Shown: piece after piece, positions 8,018 through 17,800 of the stretch
Layout of the letters: every line of letters starts with the position of its first letter
Numbering within the stretch: the stretch's first letter is position 1
From: JBFWUW01 sp050247075
GTDB taxonomy: Bacteria; Planctomycetota; Planctomycetia; Pirellulales; JBFWUW01
DNA: 64,000 nt
Direction: 5' to 3'
Assembly: GCA_050247075.1 (NCBI GenBank)
Contig: JBFWUW010000010.1
Coordinates: forward strand, 1-64,000
The notes under the pieces: model-generated
The model's input: only the letters and a program-made list of their open reading frames with translations
What the model was told of the DNA's origin: nothing
Databases searched by the model: none
Position numbers and translations under genes: made by a program

Positions 8018-9850
8018 TTACTCCGTCTCCTCGCGAACGCTGAACTCCAGCTTCCATTGCTGCTCGGCAGTGGCGCTGACGCACCACAGTTCGAACATCC
8101 CCAGCTCGGTGATCCGCGAACGAAAACGGACCGGCACGTATCCCTCTGGAAACTCCGCGCTGGCCGGCAACGTGGCTTCCAACGAGTCGGTCTCGGCCAA
8201 TTCATCGGGCGGCCACGAGGCCAACAATTCGCCGGGCTGGTCTTGCTTGCGCACGCCCGAGCTGAAGAAGCGGAACTGCGCCGGCTCGCCCACGACCAGC
8301 CCGATCTCGCCGCTGGGGACGTCGCACTCGGTTCCTTCCTCCATGCCAAAGGGGACCACGCACAGCGCCCGCAACGGTCGAGCCGCGCCGGGAATGGCCA
8401 GGCCCGCCGTTTCAATGCCGACATAATAACCGCGGGCCGCGCCGCCGCGGATACGCACGCCGCCGCGTTGCTTGGCCCAGCCGTACAGAGCCGCGCCGCG
8501 GGCCACGGCATGGTCCAGGTCGTGCGTGCCGGCCAAGGGCCGGGGGGGCGTCTCTTTCTTGCCAGTCCAAGAGGCCAGCGCGGCCAGCAGCCGGTCGCGG
8601 AACAATTCCGACTTGAACACGCCGCCATTGAACAAGACGTGCGTGGGCCGCACCGGTGCGCCGTCGCTGCCATGCGCCGCCAGAAAGCCCGCCAGATGCC
8701 GCGTCACCGCCGCGTCGGTTTCAAACGGCAAGCCAATTTCTTGGAAGCCCGACGCGCGGCGTTTGGCCGGCCGCTCGTCGGCGGCACACAGGGGAAAGAA
8801 ACCATCCAGCAGCATGGCGGATGCCGGCTCGCGTTCGACCTCGACCGAGATCGTACCGCGGATCATCTTGCTGCCGCGTCCTAACACCGTCACGGGATGC
8901 TTCTTGGGACCGGACTCGGCCAACAAGACTTCCTTAGCCGCGCGGCACGAATGCCACAACGCCACCGATTGCCAGGGATCGAGCTGCACGCCTTTCTCGC
9001 CGAACTTACTCGCCACGGCGTGGGCCAACGCCAGATCCATGTTGTCGCCGCCAACCAGCACATGGTTGCCGACGGCCACGCGTTCGAGCGTTAGTTCGCC
9101 TTGGTCCTCGGCCACGCGAATCAGCGTGAAGTCGGTCGTGCCCCCGCCCACGTCGCAAACCAACAGCGTGTCCCCCACCTTGAGCTGCTTCCGCCATTGG
9201 TCGCCGGCGTCTCCCAGCCAGGCGTACAGCGCCGCTTGCGGCTCTTCCAGCAGCACCAGGTTGTCGGGCAATCCAGCCGCAATGGCTGCCTCGCGAGTGA
9301 GCTCGCGCGCGGCCGCATCGAACGATGCCGGCACGGTCAGTACCACTGCTTGTTCGGCCAACGGCGCATCGGCAAAGGATTGCTGCCACGCGGCGGCCAG
9401 ATGTTCCAGATATCGTTGCGTGGCCGCGACGGGTGAGACTTTCTCCACATCGGCCGGTGCATTCCAGGGCAAGATGGCGGCATGCCGGTCGACGCCGCTA
9501 TGGCACAGCCAGCTCTTGGCCGAACTGACCGTTCGCGCGGGTACATCGGCCGATTGCCGCCGGGCGTAACCACCCACGGCTTCTCGCGGCTTTTTGCGCC
9601 AGGGCAGATCGAGCGTGCCCGACGCGGATTCTTCTGGCGTGGCCAGATAGAGGAACGACGGCAGCAGCGGACTGTTCTCGATGGCACTAGCCGCCACCAA
9701 CTGAGGCAGAGGCAAGAGTTCGGCCGCTGGCCCATCGGCCGCTAATGGCACATAGGCCAGCGCGCTGTTGGTCGTTCCCAGGTCGATGCCCACGACATAG
9801 CGCGGCGCGGGTTCGCCATCCTGGCCGGAAGATGACTTTCGTTTGCCCAT
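8018..9850 (-). CDS. Hsp70-family protein, short member of pair
   Basis: The 610-residue protein is a paralogue of its downstream neighbour. It has YVVGIDLGTTNSALAYV at the N-terminus, LLVCDVGGGTTDFTLIRV, VLFNGGVFKSELFRDRLL and a beta-rich C-terminal segment ending ELWCVSATAEQQWKLEFSV. The helical extension of the 947-residue partner is absent. The ATPase landmarks are intact, so it is probably an active nucleotide-dependent chaperone. It lies 60 bases after the DUF2760 gene and 24 before the second Hsp70, all on the minus strand, which supports co-transcription and perhaps a heteromeric Hsp70 pair. The ribosome-binding site is weak. Confidence 0.87.
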   Translation of the reverse strand: MGKRKSSSGQDGEPAPRYVVGIDLGTTNSALAYVPLAADGPAAELLPLPQLVAASAIENSPLLPSFLYLATPEESASGTLDLPWRKKPREAVGGYARRQSADVPARTVSSAKSWLCHSGVDRHAAILPWNAPADVEKVSPVAATQRYLEHLAAAWQQSFADAPLAEQAVVLTVPASFDAAARELTREAAIAAGLPDNLVLLEEPQAALYAWLGDAGDQWRKQLKVGDTLLVCDVGGGTTDFTLIRVAEDQGELTLERVAVGNHVLVGGDNMDLALAHAVASKFGEKGVQLDPWQSVALWHSCRAAKEVLLAESGPKKHPVTVLGRGSKMIRGTISVEVEREPASAMLLDGFFPLCAADERPAKRRASGFQEIGLPFETDAAVTRHLAGFLAAHGSDGAPVRPTHVLFNGGVFKSELFRDRLLAALASWTGKKETPPRPLAGTHDLDHAVARGAALYGWAKQRGGVRIRGGAARGYYVGIETAGLAIPGAARPLRALCVVPFGMEEGTECDVPSGEIGLVVGEPAQFRFFSSGVRKQDQPGELLASWPPDELAETDSLEATLPASAEFPEGYVPVRFRSRITELGMFELWCVSATAEQQWKLEFSVREETE

Positions 9851-9910
9851 CAGGCGGTCCAGTCCGTTGGAGGATTCTTGACGCTTATCAAAAGTTGCCG
9901 TGCGCCGCCC

Positions 9911-10456
9911 TTACTTCAATTCTACTTCCACCGGGGCCACAATCATGACGGCATCGTGGCCGCCGGTCCAGGTGGGGAGTTCGCAGCGCGTGGCCTGCCA
10001 GCCATGATGGACCAGTTCGCCCGTAAACGGAGGCTGGCCGGTGACGTTGCCCGTCAGGCGGAATCGGGCGGCATCAAAACCGGGCGGCACCTCCACCTGC
10101 GAACCCTCGGCTTGTTGCAAAGCCGGCAGCAGGGAAAACCAGCGCTCGATGGCCTTGCGGCAGTCGCGGTGAACATCGCGGGCAACCACGCCAATCATGG
10201 CGTCATCGCAATCGCCCAGCGGTTCTTGGATAAAGTCGATGAAGCGAGCCTCTCGCTGCAGTGCAGCCAACAAACTGATGGCGTCACTGCGCGCCGGCGG
10301 AGCGGGGGCGGCGGGCTTTTCCGCCGGCTTAGGCACATCCGCCAAAGCGGGGCCGGGCAAGGCCGTTCCGGCCAATGCCGCGTCGATCCGGGAGGCAACC
10401 TCGCTGCTGCCTAGCGCGCCAAAAAAAGCCCTGAACGCCGTGCCTATGCGACCCAT
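9911..10456 (-). CDS. DUF2760-family protein
   Basis: The 181-residue protein has a helical N-terminus, an Ala/Pro-rich linker at about 40-58, and a conserved C-terminal block. LLAALQREARFIDFIQEPLG, RDVHRDCRKAIERWF, VPPGFDAARFRLTGNV and a final VAPVEVEL match my memory of DUF2760. The biochemical role is unknown. DUF2760 genes are commonly found directly upstream of paired Hsp70 genes, as here, so it is probably a dedicated cofactor or client adaptor of those chaperones. It is the first gene of the three-gene unit. Confidence 0.75.
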   Translation of the reverse strand: MGRIGTAFRAFFGALGSSEVASRIDAALAGTALPGPALADVPKPAEKPAAPAPPARSDAISLLAALQREARFIDFIQEPLGDCDDAMIGVVARDVHRDCRKAIERWFSLLPALQQAEGSQVEVPPGFDAARFRLTGNVTGQPPFTGELVHHGWQATRCELPTWTGGHDAVMIVAPVEVELK

Positions 10457-10598
10457 AACAACGGTTTCCGCTTCCTGGTGCTGTCGTTCATCCTGCGCCC
10501 CATCGTGAAATACTACACTACAACGGTAATTGAAGCGCTACCGCGCTTTCAAGGGAAAACAACTCCCGAAGCGGTTTTCGTCGTCAGCCGATCCAGGG

Positions 10599-13500
10599 TT
10601 AGTCTACATAGACCAGTTCGTTCGACATCAGCAGCGCTTGGGCAAAAACTTGCCATACGTCTGGCCGCGGGCCGGAAAAATCGGCGGAAGCGTTCCAAGC
10701 ATTGCCATCGGGAGCGGAACGTACCTGTATGACCGGCGTCCAGGTGTGCTGGTCGTTGGTCAAGGTGGCTAGTGACTCCACGACAAAGTCAACCGTATCG
10801 CCAGGCTGCACTTCTACCTGCTCAACGGCGGCCTCTACTTGCTGGTTGTAGACCTTCCATGCGCCAACCTCGCCCGCGCGGCCGGAGATAATGCGGCATT
10901 GAATGCCATCGCTTTGCTCTTCCGCATGTTTCAGCACGCCGCCAATAGAGACCGTGCCGGCGACTGGACTGGTCCAACGGCGGATCGCCAGGTGTGCTGA
11001 ATCGCCCGGATGACCTCCTTGAGCTTCCAAAAAAGACCAGCCAACGGTTGGATCGGGCAAAGCCGGCCCCCCTTGCCAGCGCTGGCCCGTGAAGTGCGTA
11101 AAGGGCGTAAAGCCCGCCACACGGCCTGTTGCGGCATCGAGTGCGCCATATCCGTACTGCCAGGCGGACGCGGTTGAGCCTTCGTCATGGGCCGCATCGT
11201 TGCCATCGACAAAGCGGAGTCCCAGCGCTAGTTCGTCGGGGGATGGCGCTCGGCCAAACAGCAAAGCATACATCGCCCCGATTCGTGATGCAGGGTCAGA
11301 ATGCTCCGCGACCGTAGGCCGGTTGGCCAGTCGCGCCGCCTGTTCCTGCACAAAGGGGCTATTCATCAGAAACAACGCTTGCTGCGGCACCGTCGTCGAG
11401 AAACGTTGCGGGCTGTGCGCGTCGGGATTGGCAAAATCGAACGAGCGAAACAGGCCGGGCAGCTCCTGGCGATCGATAAAGCCATACACCGTGCGGCGGC
11501 GACTGAAAGGCCGCGTGACTATCGACACGGCAAAGCCCCCCAGCGTGCCATCCAGGTCTCCGCCCGCCGCCAATAACGTGTCGCGGGTGGCCTCAAAATC
11601 GAGCCGGCGGCGGTTCATGCGCCATAACAGGCGATTCTCGGGGTCGATCCGCCGCGCATCGGGCCGGTCGTCACTGGCTTGCCGGTAGGCGGCCGACAGT
11701 ACGATCGTGCGGTGAAGTTGTTTCAGCGACCAGCCTTGTTCCATGAACCGGCGGGCTAGCCAATCGAGCAATCGCGGGTGGCTGGGGGGATCGCTGCGCA
11801 GGCCGAAGTCACTCGGCGTGGAAACCAGCCCGCTGCCAAAATGTTGCGCCCAGACCCGATTGACCAGCACCCGCGCCGTCAACGGGTTGTCGCGGCTGGC
11901 GATGGCCTGCGCCAGTTCCAACCGTCCGCCGCCATTGGTAAACGGTTGCCGCTGGGGACCGGACAGGGCTTCCAGGAACCGCCGTGGCACGGCTGCGCCC
12001 AGGTTGTTGGGCCGGCCGCGAACGAAGATGTGCGGATCGTATTTGGCCAGGTCGAACGATTCCCGCAGAATCATGGCCCGCTGAAAGCCGGCGGGTGCCT
12101 GGGCGTCCCACTCGTCGATCTTGGCCCGCAGTTTGCCAATCTCCGCCTGGCCCGGACGGCCGACCAGAAATTCCACGTCGCTAGCGGGAACGTCGGGCGG
12201 CGCATGCGGCCCATACAACACGCGGCGAAGTTCTTCCGCATCGTCATCGGCCAGTCGGCGCGGCTCGGGCTGGCCAGCCTCGCGCGCCGCGGCCAGGGTT
12301 TGACTCCACTGCCGCTCCACATTCGCCAGCAGCGTACCGTAGCGCTGGGCAACTTCCTCCAGCGACGCGGGCGGCGTGGTGAACAGCGCGGCCACGCTGG
12401 GATGATGCGGGCTAGCGGCGGCCTCGTCGGATTCTTCTGGTGGATTCGTCTCCTGAGGGGCGTTTGCGGAGATTTTTTCCGCCAACGAACTGGCCTGCGC
12501 GGCAAATTCAGCCTCGGGCAAGGCGGCAAAGGCGTGCCAGGCGGCGAACACCCGATCGCGCGAACGGTGCGTGCGGTCGAGGTGCGAACGCCAACGCTCG
12601 ATCACCAATTGGCTTGGTTGGCCCGGCACTTCGACGAACATGAACTTATCCATGCTCGGCAACGCCAAGGCTTTCTGGCCGGCCAGCAAATAGGCAGCGG
12701 TCTGGCCGCGAAAGTCTTGCAGCAGTTGGGTGTGCTGGGTTCGCAGGTATTGGTCCAGTTCGCCCTGGCGGCGGGCCAGCTCTTGGTCGTAAGTCTTGTC
12801 AGCCTCGGATTGTTGATCGACCTTGCGCAGCGTTTGGGTCCGTTCAACCGAAGCGGCAAACACGCCATACAACGAGTAGTAGTCGGCGGTCGGAATGGGA
12901 TCGAACTTGTGGTCGTGGCAGCGGGCGCAAGCCACCGTCAGGCCCAACAACCCGCGCGAGACAACATCGATGCGGTCGTCGATAATGTCGTGTTGATCCT
13001 CCAGAAAACGCCGCCCGATCGTCAGGAAACCGAGCGCCGCCAGATCGCGGTTATCCTCGTCCAAGGGCAACTGGTCGGCGGCCAATTGGCGCAGCACAAA
13101 CTGGTCGTAAGGCAGATCGTCATTAAACGCCCGAATAACCCAGTCGCGGTAGGTATAGCCGTAAGACTGGTTGCTGCCGAAAAACTTGTAGCCCTTGCTG
13201 TCTGCATAGCGGGCCACGTCGAGCCAATGCCGGCCCCAACGCTCGCCATACTGGGGCGATGCCAACAGGTGGTCCACCAAACGATCAACGGCATGGTCCT
13301 CGCTGTCTGCCAAAAACTCCGCAACCTCCGCGGGCGTCGGCGGCAGCCCGGTCAAATCGTACGACAAACGGCGAATCAACGTGCGGCGGTCCGCCGGCGG
13401 CGATGGCGAAAGCCCCGCCTGTTGCAGTTGTTCCAACACGAAGGCATCGACGGGCGTCCGCACCCAATCCGCCGCGGCAAGGGGCGGCTCCTCGGGCAAG

Positions 13501-13946
13501 GCTAGCGGTTGAAAGGCCCAATGCCGCAACCGGGCATTGTGGTCGTTCGATGGCGCATCATCGTCCGACTCCGGCCAAGGCAAGCCAAGTTCAATCCAGT
13601 TCCGCAAGGCGGCGATGGCCGTGGGGGAGAGCTTGCCTTCGGGCGGCATTTGCAGATCGGGGTCGTTGTACCGAACCGCATGCAACAAGCGGCTCTCTTC
13701 AGGCTTGCCGAGCACGACGACCGGGCCAGAATCGCCCCCTTGCAGCACGGCGGCACGCGAATCGAGCCGCAGGCCCAGTTCTTGCTTCTTGGCACCGTGG
13801 CAAGGCTGGCAATGCGTGGCCAGAGTGGGACGTACTTGCAGCTCAAAAAACTCGATCGCGTGGGGAGAAAACGTGGGTGCGGTAGCCGGTTCCGCGGCCA
13901 ACCCAGCAGCGGTGCCTAGGATCAGCCAGGCGGCGACAAGTGCCAT
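10599..13946 (-). CDS. planctomycete cytochrome c / DUF1549 / DUF1553 (PSD1-type) secreted protein
   Basis: The protein is about 1115 residues from the chosen ATG at 13946, which gives a clean signal peptide (MALVAAWLILGTAAGLAAEP). A longer frame reaches 14108, but its extra residues come from a repeat at 14023-14050. Domains in order: a planctomycete-type cytochrome c module with the haem motif CQPCH; DUF1549, with RWGRHWLDVARYADS and a second CARCH; a coiled middle; DUF1553, with NRVWAQHFGSGLV and the DFANPDAHSPQR block; and a C-terminal beta-sandwich-like region. Such proteins are exported, haem-binding and usually paired with a DUF1501 protein in polysaccharide or sulfated-glycan regions. 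No DUF1501 gene is adjacent here. The substrate is unknown. Confidence 0.9.
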   Translation of the reverse strand: MALVAAWLILGTAAGLAAEPATAPTFSPHAIEFFELQVRPTLATHCQPCHGAKKQELGLRLDSRAAVLQGGDSGPVVVLGKPEESRLLHAVRYNDPDLQMPPEGKLSPTAIAALRNWIELGLPWPESDDDAPSNDHNARLRHWAFQPLALPEEPPLAAADWVRTPVDAFVLEQLQQAGLSPSPPADRRTLIRRLSYDLTGLPPTPAEVAEFLADSEDHAVDRLVDHLLASPQYGERWGRHWLDVARYADSKGYKFFGSNQSYGYTYRDWVIRAFNDDLPYDQFVLRQLAADQLPLDEDNRDLAALGFLTIGRRFLEDQHDIIDDRIDVVSRGLLGLTVACARCHDHKFDPIPTADYYSLYGVFAASVERTQTLRKVDQQSEADKTYDQELARRQGELDQYLRTQHTQLLQDFRGQTAAYLLAGQKALALPSMDKFMFVEVPGQPSQLVIERWRSHLDRTHRSRDRVFAAWHAFAALPEAEFAAQASSLAEKISANAPQETNPPEESDEAAASPHHPSVAALFTTPPASLEEVAQRYGTLLANVERQWSQTLAAAREAGQPEPRRLADDDAEELRRVLYGPHAPPDVPASDVEFLVGRPGQAEIGKLRAKIDEWDAQAPAGFQRAMILRESFDLAKYDPHIFVRGRPNNLGAAVPRRFLEALSGPQRQPFTNGGGRLELAQAIASRDNPLTARVLVNRVWAQHFGSGLVSTPSDFGLRSDPPSHPRLLDWLARRFMEQGWSLKQLHRTIVLSAAYRQASDDRPDARRIDPENRLLWRMNRRRLDFEATRDTLLAAGGDLDGTLGGFAVSIVTRPFSRRRTVYGFIDRQELPGLFRSFDFANPDAHSPQRFSTTVPQQALFLMNSPFVQEQAARLANRPTVAEHSDPASRIGAMYALLFGRAPSPDELALGLRFVDGNDAAHDEGSTASAWQYGYGALDAATGRVAGFTPFTHFTGQRWQGGPALPDPTVGWSFLEAQGGHPGDSAHLAIRRWTSPVAGTVSIGGVLKHAEEQSDGIQCRIISGRAGEVGAWKVYNQQVEAAVEQVEVQPGDTVDFVVESLATLTNDQHTWTPVIQVRSAPDGNAWNASADFSGPRPDVWQVFAQALLMSNELVYVD

Positions 13947-14022
13947 TCCATAACGCGAAAGGTGAGAACGGTTGTGAATAGCCGACGATGAAGCTGGCAA
14001 GCGGGTTGCGCGAAGATGTCTT

Positions 14023-14050
14023 GCGCAAAGGCGCAAAGCCGCGAAGGCGC
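14023..14050. repeat. GCGCAAAGGCGCAAAGCCGC-type short repeat
   Basis: A tandem-like GCGCAAAG unit followed by CCGCGAAGGCGC lies just upstream of the PSD1 gene start. It yields a spurious Ala/Leu/Arg-rich N-terminal extension when translated, which is one reason for choosing the downstream start. Confidence 0.5.
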
Positions 14051-14122
14051 TATGAGTTGCACCAATCGATCTAAGAATCGTGCCATGTTTCTCGATCATG
14101 CGTTTCATCCTGGCTGTCCCCC

Positions 14123-14668
14123 CTACGTGCGAAAGCCGCGGCGGCGCAGCTCGCTGTAGCGCTGTAGCGCGTCTTGGATCACTGGCAGCGTGGCGGCCAC
14201 CGGCTGGAATTCATCGACCTCCACGCTCTTGCCTTCCAGGATGGTGTAGTCCAGAAAGAACCGCCGCAACATATGCAGACGATGGCTGGGCAGTTCGCTG
14301 GCTTCGCGATAGCCCGCGTACTCCGGGTCGTCCACGGCCACGGCCAGCACTTTGTGGTCCTTCTTGCCGCAGTCGATCATGGTCATAACGCCGATCGTGC
14401 GGGCACGGGCCAACGTCAACGGGGCCAGCGGCTCTTGGCACAGCACCAGCACGTCCAAGGGGTCGTCGTCCTCGGCGTAGGTCTGGGGAATAAATCCGTA
14501 GTTGGCCGGATAGAATACGGCCGAATGCAACACCCGGTCGAGCCGCAGCAGGCCAGTCTTCTTGTCGAGCTCGTACTTGACGCTCGATCCCATCGGTATC
14601 TCAATCACGGCCATGAACTCGCTCGGCAGGTCTTCGCCGGGTGTAACGTCGTGCCAGGCATGGGTCAT
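14123..14668 (-). CDS. ppa: inorganic pyrophosphatase, family I
   Basis: Hydrolyses pyrophosphate to phosphate in the cytoplasm with Mg2+, pulling biosynthetic reactions forward. The 181-residue protein has the family I signature EDDDPLDVLVL plus IEIPMGSSVKYELDK and HSAVFYPANYGFIPQTY, which carry the substrate and metal ligands. The ATG at 14668 is chosen because GAGGAAAA precedes it and MTHAWHDV fits the family; a longer frame to 14800 is unconvincing. It lies downstream of the secretin gene but behind that gene's terminator, so it is a separate transcript. Confidence 0.96.
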   Translation of the reverse strand: MTHAWHDVTPGEDLPSEFMAVIEIPMGSSVKYELDKKTGLLRLDRVLHSAVFYPANYGFIPQTYAEDDDPLDVLVLCQEPLAPLTLARARTIGVMTMIDCGKKDHKVLAVAVDDPEYAGYREASELPSHRLHMLRRFFLDYTILEGKSVEVDEFQPVAATLPVIQDALQRYSELRRRGFRT

Positions 14669-14811
14669 GCAATTTTCCTCGGTCGGTACAAGCCAGTGAC
14701 ATGGCGGCCCACGGCCGCGCAAACGGAAATCGCCACCATGTTGGCTTGGTCGTGGCTTGCGCACCACGGTGGAGCAATGCCATTGTAGCCAGCGGCACAC
14801 CCCGCGCGCAC

Positions 14812-14847
14812 AAAAACCGCGTGCGGATCACCTTGATCCGCACGCGG
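14812..14847 (-). terminator. intrinsic terminator of the secretin gene
   Basis: A perfect 14-bp stem (arms 14817-14830 and 14834-14847, CCGCGTGCGGATCA and its complement) with a 3-base loop. In the minus direction it is followed by UUUUU. It begins 33 bases after the secretin stop codon. Confidence 0.93.
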
Positions 14848-14879
14848 CAGCAGGGGGGACTTGTTGAACCAGCAAGAGG

Positions 14880-17800
14880 TTACGGCTGCGTGGGGTTGAT
14901 GCCCAGCAGTTGCTCTTCCTCTTCCTGGATGATGATCCGCGGCGTGACCATCAGCATCAGGCTGGAGGTCTCGCGGCCGATACCGACGTTGGAGAACAAC
15001 CGTTTGACGTACGGTATCTTGTTCAAGAACGGCACGCCAAACTCGGTGCGGCCCTCGCGGAGGCGTTTGATGCCACCTAGCAGCACCGTGCCGCCGTCGG
15101 GCACGCTCACCGTGGTTGTCACGGTCACCACGGCCAAGGTCGGCAACTGCACCGTGGTGCCCGCTACCGTCTCCGAAGCCTCGGCATTGCGGCCCGAGGT
15201 GGCATCGTCAGGCCCTTCCGAACCACTGCTGACGCTGGTGGTCCGCGATCCGGTGAAGGTAAAGGTATCGACCTTTTCGATGTTGCTGAAGTACGGCACC
15301 ACCGTCAGACGGACAAACCGCCGGTCGCTGGAGACCACCGCCTGCACCGTCAGATTGGTCCCTTCCGGTAGCACCAAGATCACCGGCTGTTGGGCGGCGG
15401 CAAAGTCGCCGACCACCGGGATCACGCTGATCACGAAGGGGCTGAACGACTGGTCGCTGATCGTGGCGGACTGGCCGTTGAACAGCGTCACCTTGGGAGC
15501 TTGCAGCACGTTGCTACGGCGGTCTCCCTGGGCAGCCTGCACAAAGAAGTAAGCTTCGATATCGCTGAGGATGGCAAAGCCGGTGCTGGCCGCCGTGGCC
15601 GCGTCGAATCCGCCGAACTGCGGCACGGCCGAGGTAAAGCTGCCCCCCGTCCTCACCGGAATGTCCAAGTCCGCGCTAAACACGTTCGGCAGAGACATAC
15701 CCACCAGGGCGCTGTTGCTACGATTCAGATCGCGATCGATCACGTCGCGCGGCACGCCGCCGTTGGTGTTAAAGGGAAACGGCGTATACGAGGTCGAGTC
15801 GTTCGGGTCGTAGCGTCCGAAGACCTGAAACGGACGATCGACGTTGGAGTTGATGTCGAAGTCGAACGAAATACCGATCCGCTCGAAGAAGTTGTCGCTG
15901 AGCGTGATGAACCGCACTTCGATGGCGACTTGCAAGTCTTGCAGCCGACGCAACTGTTGCAGCAGGTCCACGATCTGTTCGTGAACGTCCTGCGTCTGGC
16001 TGATCACCAGGCTCAGGTTCAATCGGAATTCCTCAATCGTACCCGGCCCGCCGACTTCGTCCCACGACTGGGGTTCGATCGTCGAGGTAATCAGCTCAAT
16101 CAAGCTGTCGAAGTCGGGCTGAGGCACGCCGCCCAACCCGCCCGGACCGCCGGAAGGGCCATCGGTGCCGGGGCCGGTGGAGGTTCCGGCCAAGCTGGCC
16201 AGTACCGACGGATTCACCGAAGAGCTGGAACCGCCGTCCCGCGTGGCGGCCACCGCTAACGGTGCCTGCGTAGCGCCCAAGCTCGATTGTCCGCCGTAGC
16301 CCAGCGTGTTGTAAGCGTCTTTCAACGCTCCCGACAGGCCCATGCGGTTGTTCGGCACGAAGTTAGGAATCGGAATCACCAGATCGGCCACGTTGTACGT
16401 CACCGGGTAGGTTTCGCCGTGGCGGAGCTGCTCGCTGGTGATCTGCAGCACTTCGTCCTTGATGACGTAATCCAGCCGCAACGGCTTGAGGATCAAATTC
16501 AAGGCGCTCTTCAGCGAGATCTCTTGGCTGAGATTGATGGTGACGGGCGTGTCCGAACTGACCCCTTCCTCGGCCAGGCCGGCCTGGTTGAGGTGGACGT
16601 TGATGCCCGCCAGCGTCCCCAGCGAACTGATCACGGTGGAGAGGGGCTGGCTCTCGTACTTCACATCGACCGGCGTCCGCAGCTTTTGCTCAATCTCAAT
16701 CTCCTTGGCCGACTTGCGGCGGCCCTCTCCGGCCAGCTTGCCGCGGCGAGTCGTGATGTCTTTCCAATCCTTGGGGAACTCCATCTTGGTATCGTCGGAA
16801 AACGGAATCGACGACTTGTCGACTTGCTCCAGCGTCATGACGAAACCCTGCTCCTTCTGATCGCGAATCGCCGCGGCGTTCTGAAAATTGCGGATCAGGC
16901 GACATTCTTTCATCAACTGCGTCGAGACGGCTTCCTCGGGCGCGATCTCCATGGCCTGCTTGGCCAACAGTTCAGCCTCCGGATAACGCCGGTCGTCCAT
17001 CAGCTTGTTGTACTCTTCCACGATTCTGGCCAGCTTTTCTTGAATCGCGATCTTGTTGTCGCGCTGGCGGTCGATCTCTTCCAAGACCGACTTGTTGCGG
17101 TCGTCGAGTTCAATCCGGGCACGATTGTCGCGGATGTACTTCTCCGCATCGGCCATGGACCGGTTGAGACGCGTCTCGGTGCGGCGTTTGACGTCGTCCG
17201 AAACGGTGCTGGCCTCCAACTGCGCGCGAATCTCGTTCAACATCTCCACCGAACGCTTCGGCTCGGAAACCAACAGGCTCTTGGCCTCACGCTCCTTGTC
17301 GGCCACGTCGGTCAGCAGTTTCTTTTCCTCGACCGAAAGCTGAGACGCGGCATTGCCCAGCGCGGGCGAACCACCGCTGGGGGTTTGAGCCAGTGCGATC
17401 AAATGGTTATCCAGCCGCTTTTGGCTGGCCGCGTCCAGTTCGCCGCGGATGGCGGCGGCCTGGCGGAACCGCGTCTTGGCCGTGGCCAAATCTTGGGCCG
17501 TCAAGGCAGCTTCACCCTCCAACAGCAGGCCCATGGCCTCGCTGGGCGCGGTCACTGTTGCCGGACGGACGTTGGGATCTTGAATCGTGCGGCCCGTATT
17601 CTGCCCGATCGGAGCATCGTACGAAGCCCGCGTGGCGCGGCCGCCATTGTCGGCCTCCGCTGCCTGGCGGGCACGCTTGACATCCAACAAGACAAGTGCC
17701 GGGCGGTCTTCATTGCCGGCAAACGCCGAGTCGGGAACCCGCAAGGCCATCGCCTGGCGGGCCAAGGCCTCGGTCTGGTCCCAGTCGCCGGCGGCTTGCG

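Noticed and set aside
11778..13505. long plus-strand open frame opposite the PSD1 gene
   Set aside because: It is antisense to a clear gene in GC-rich DNA; the residue composition is that of a shadow frame with no motif.
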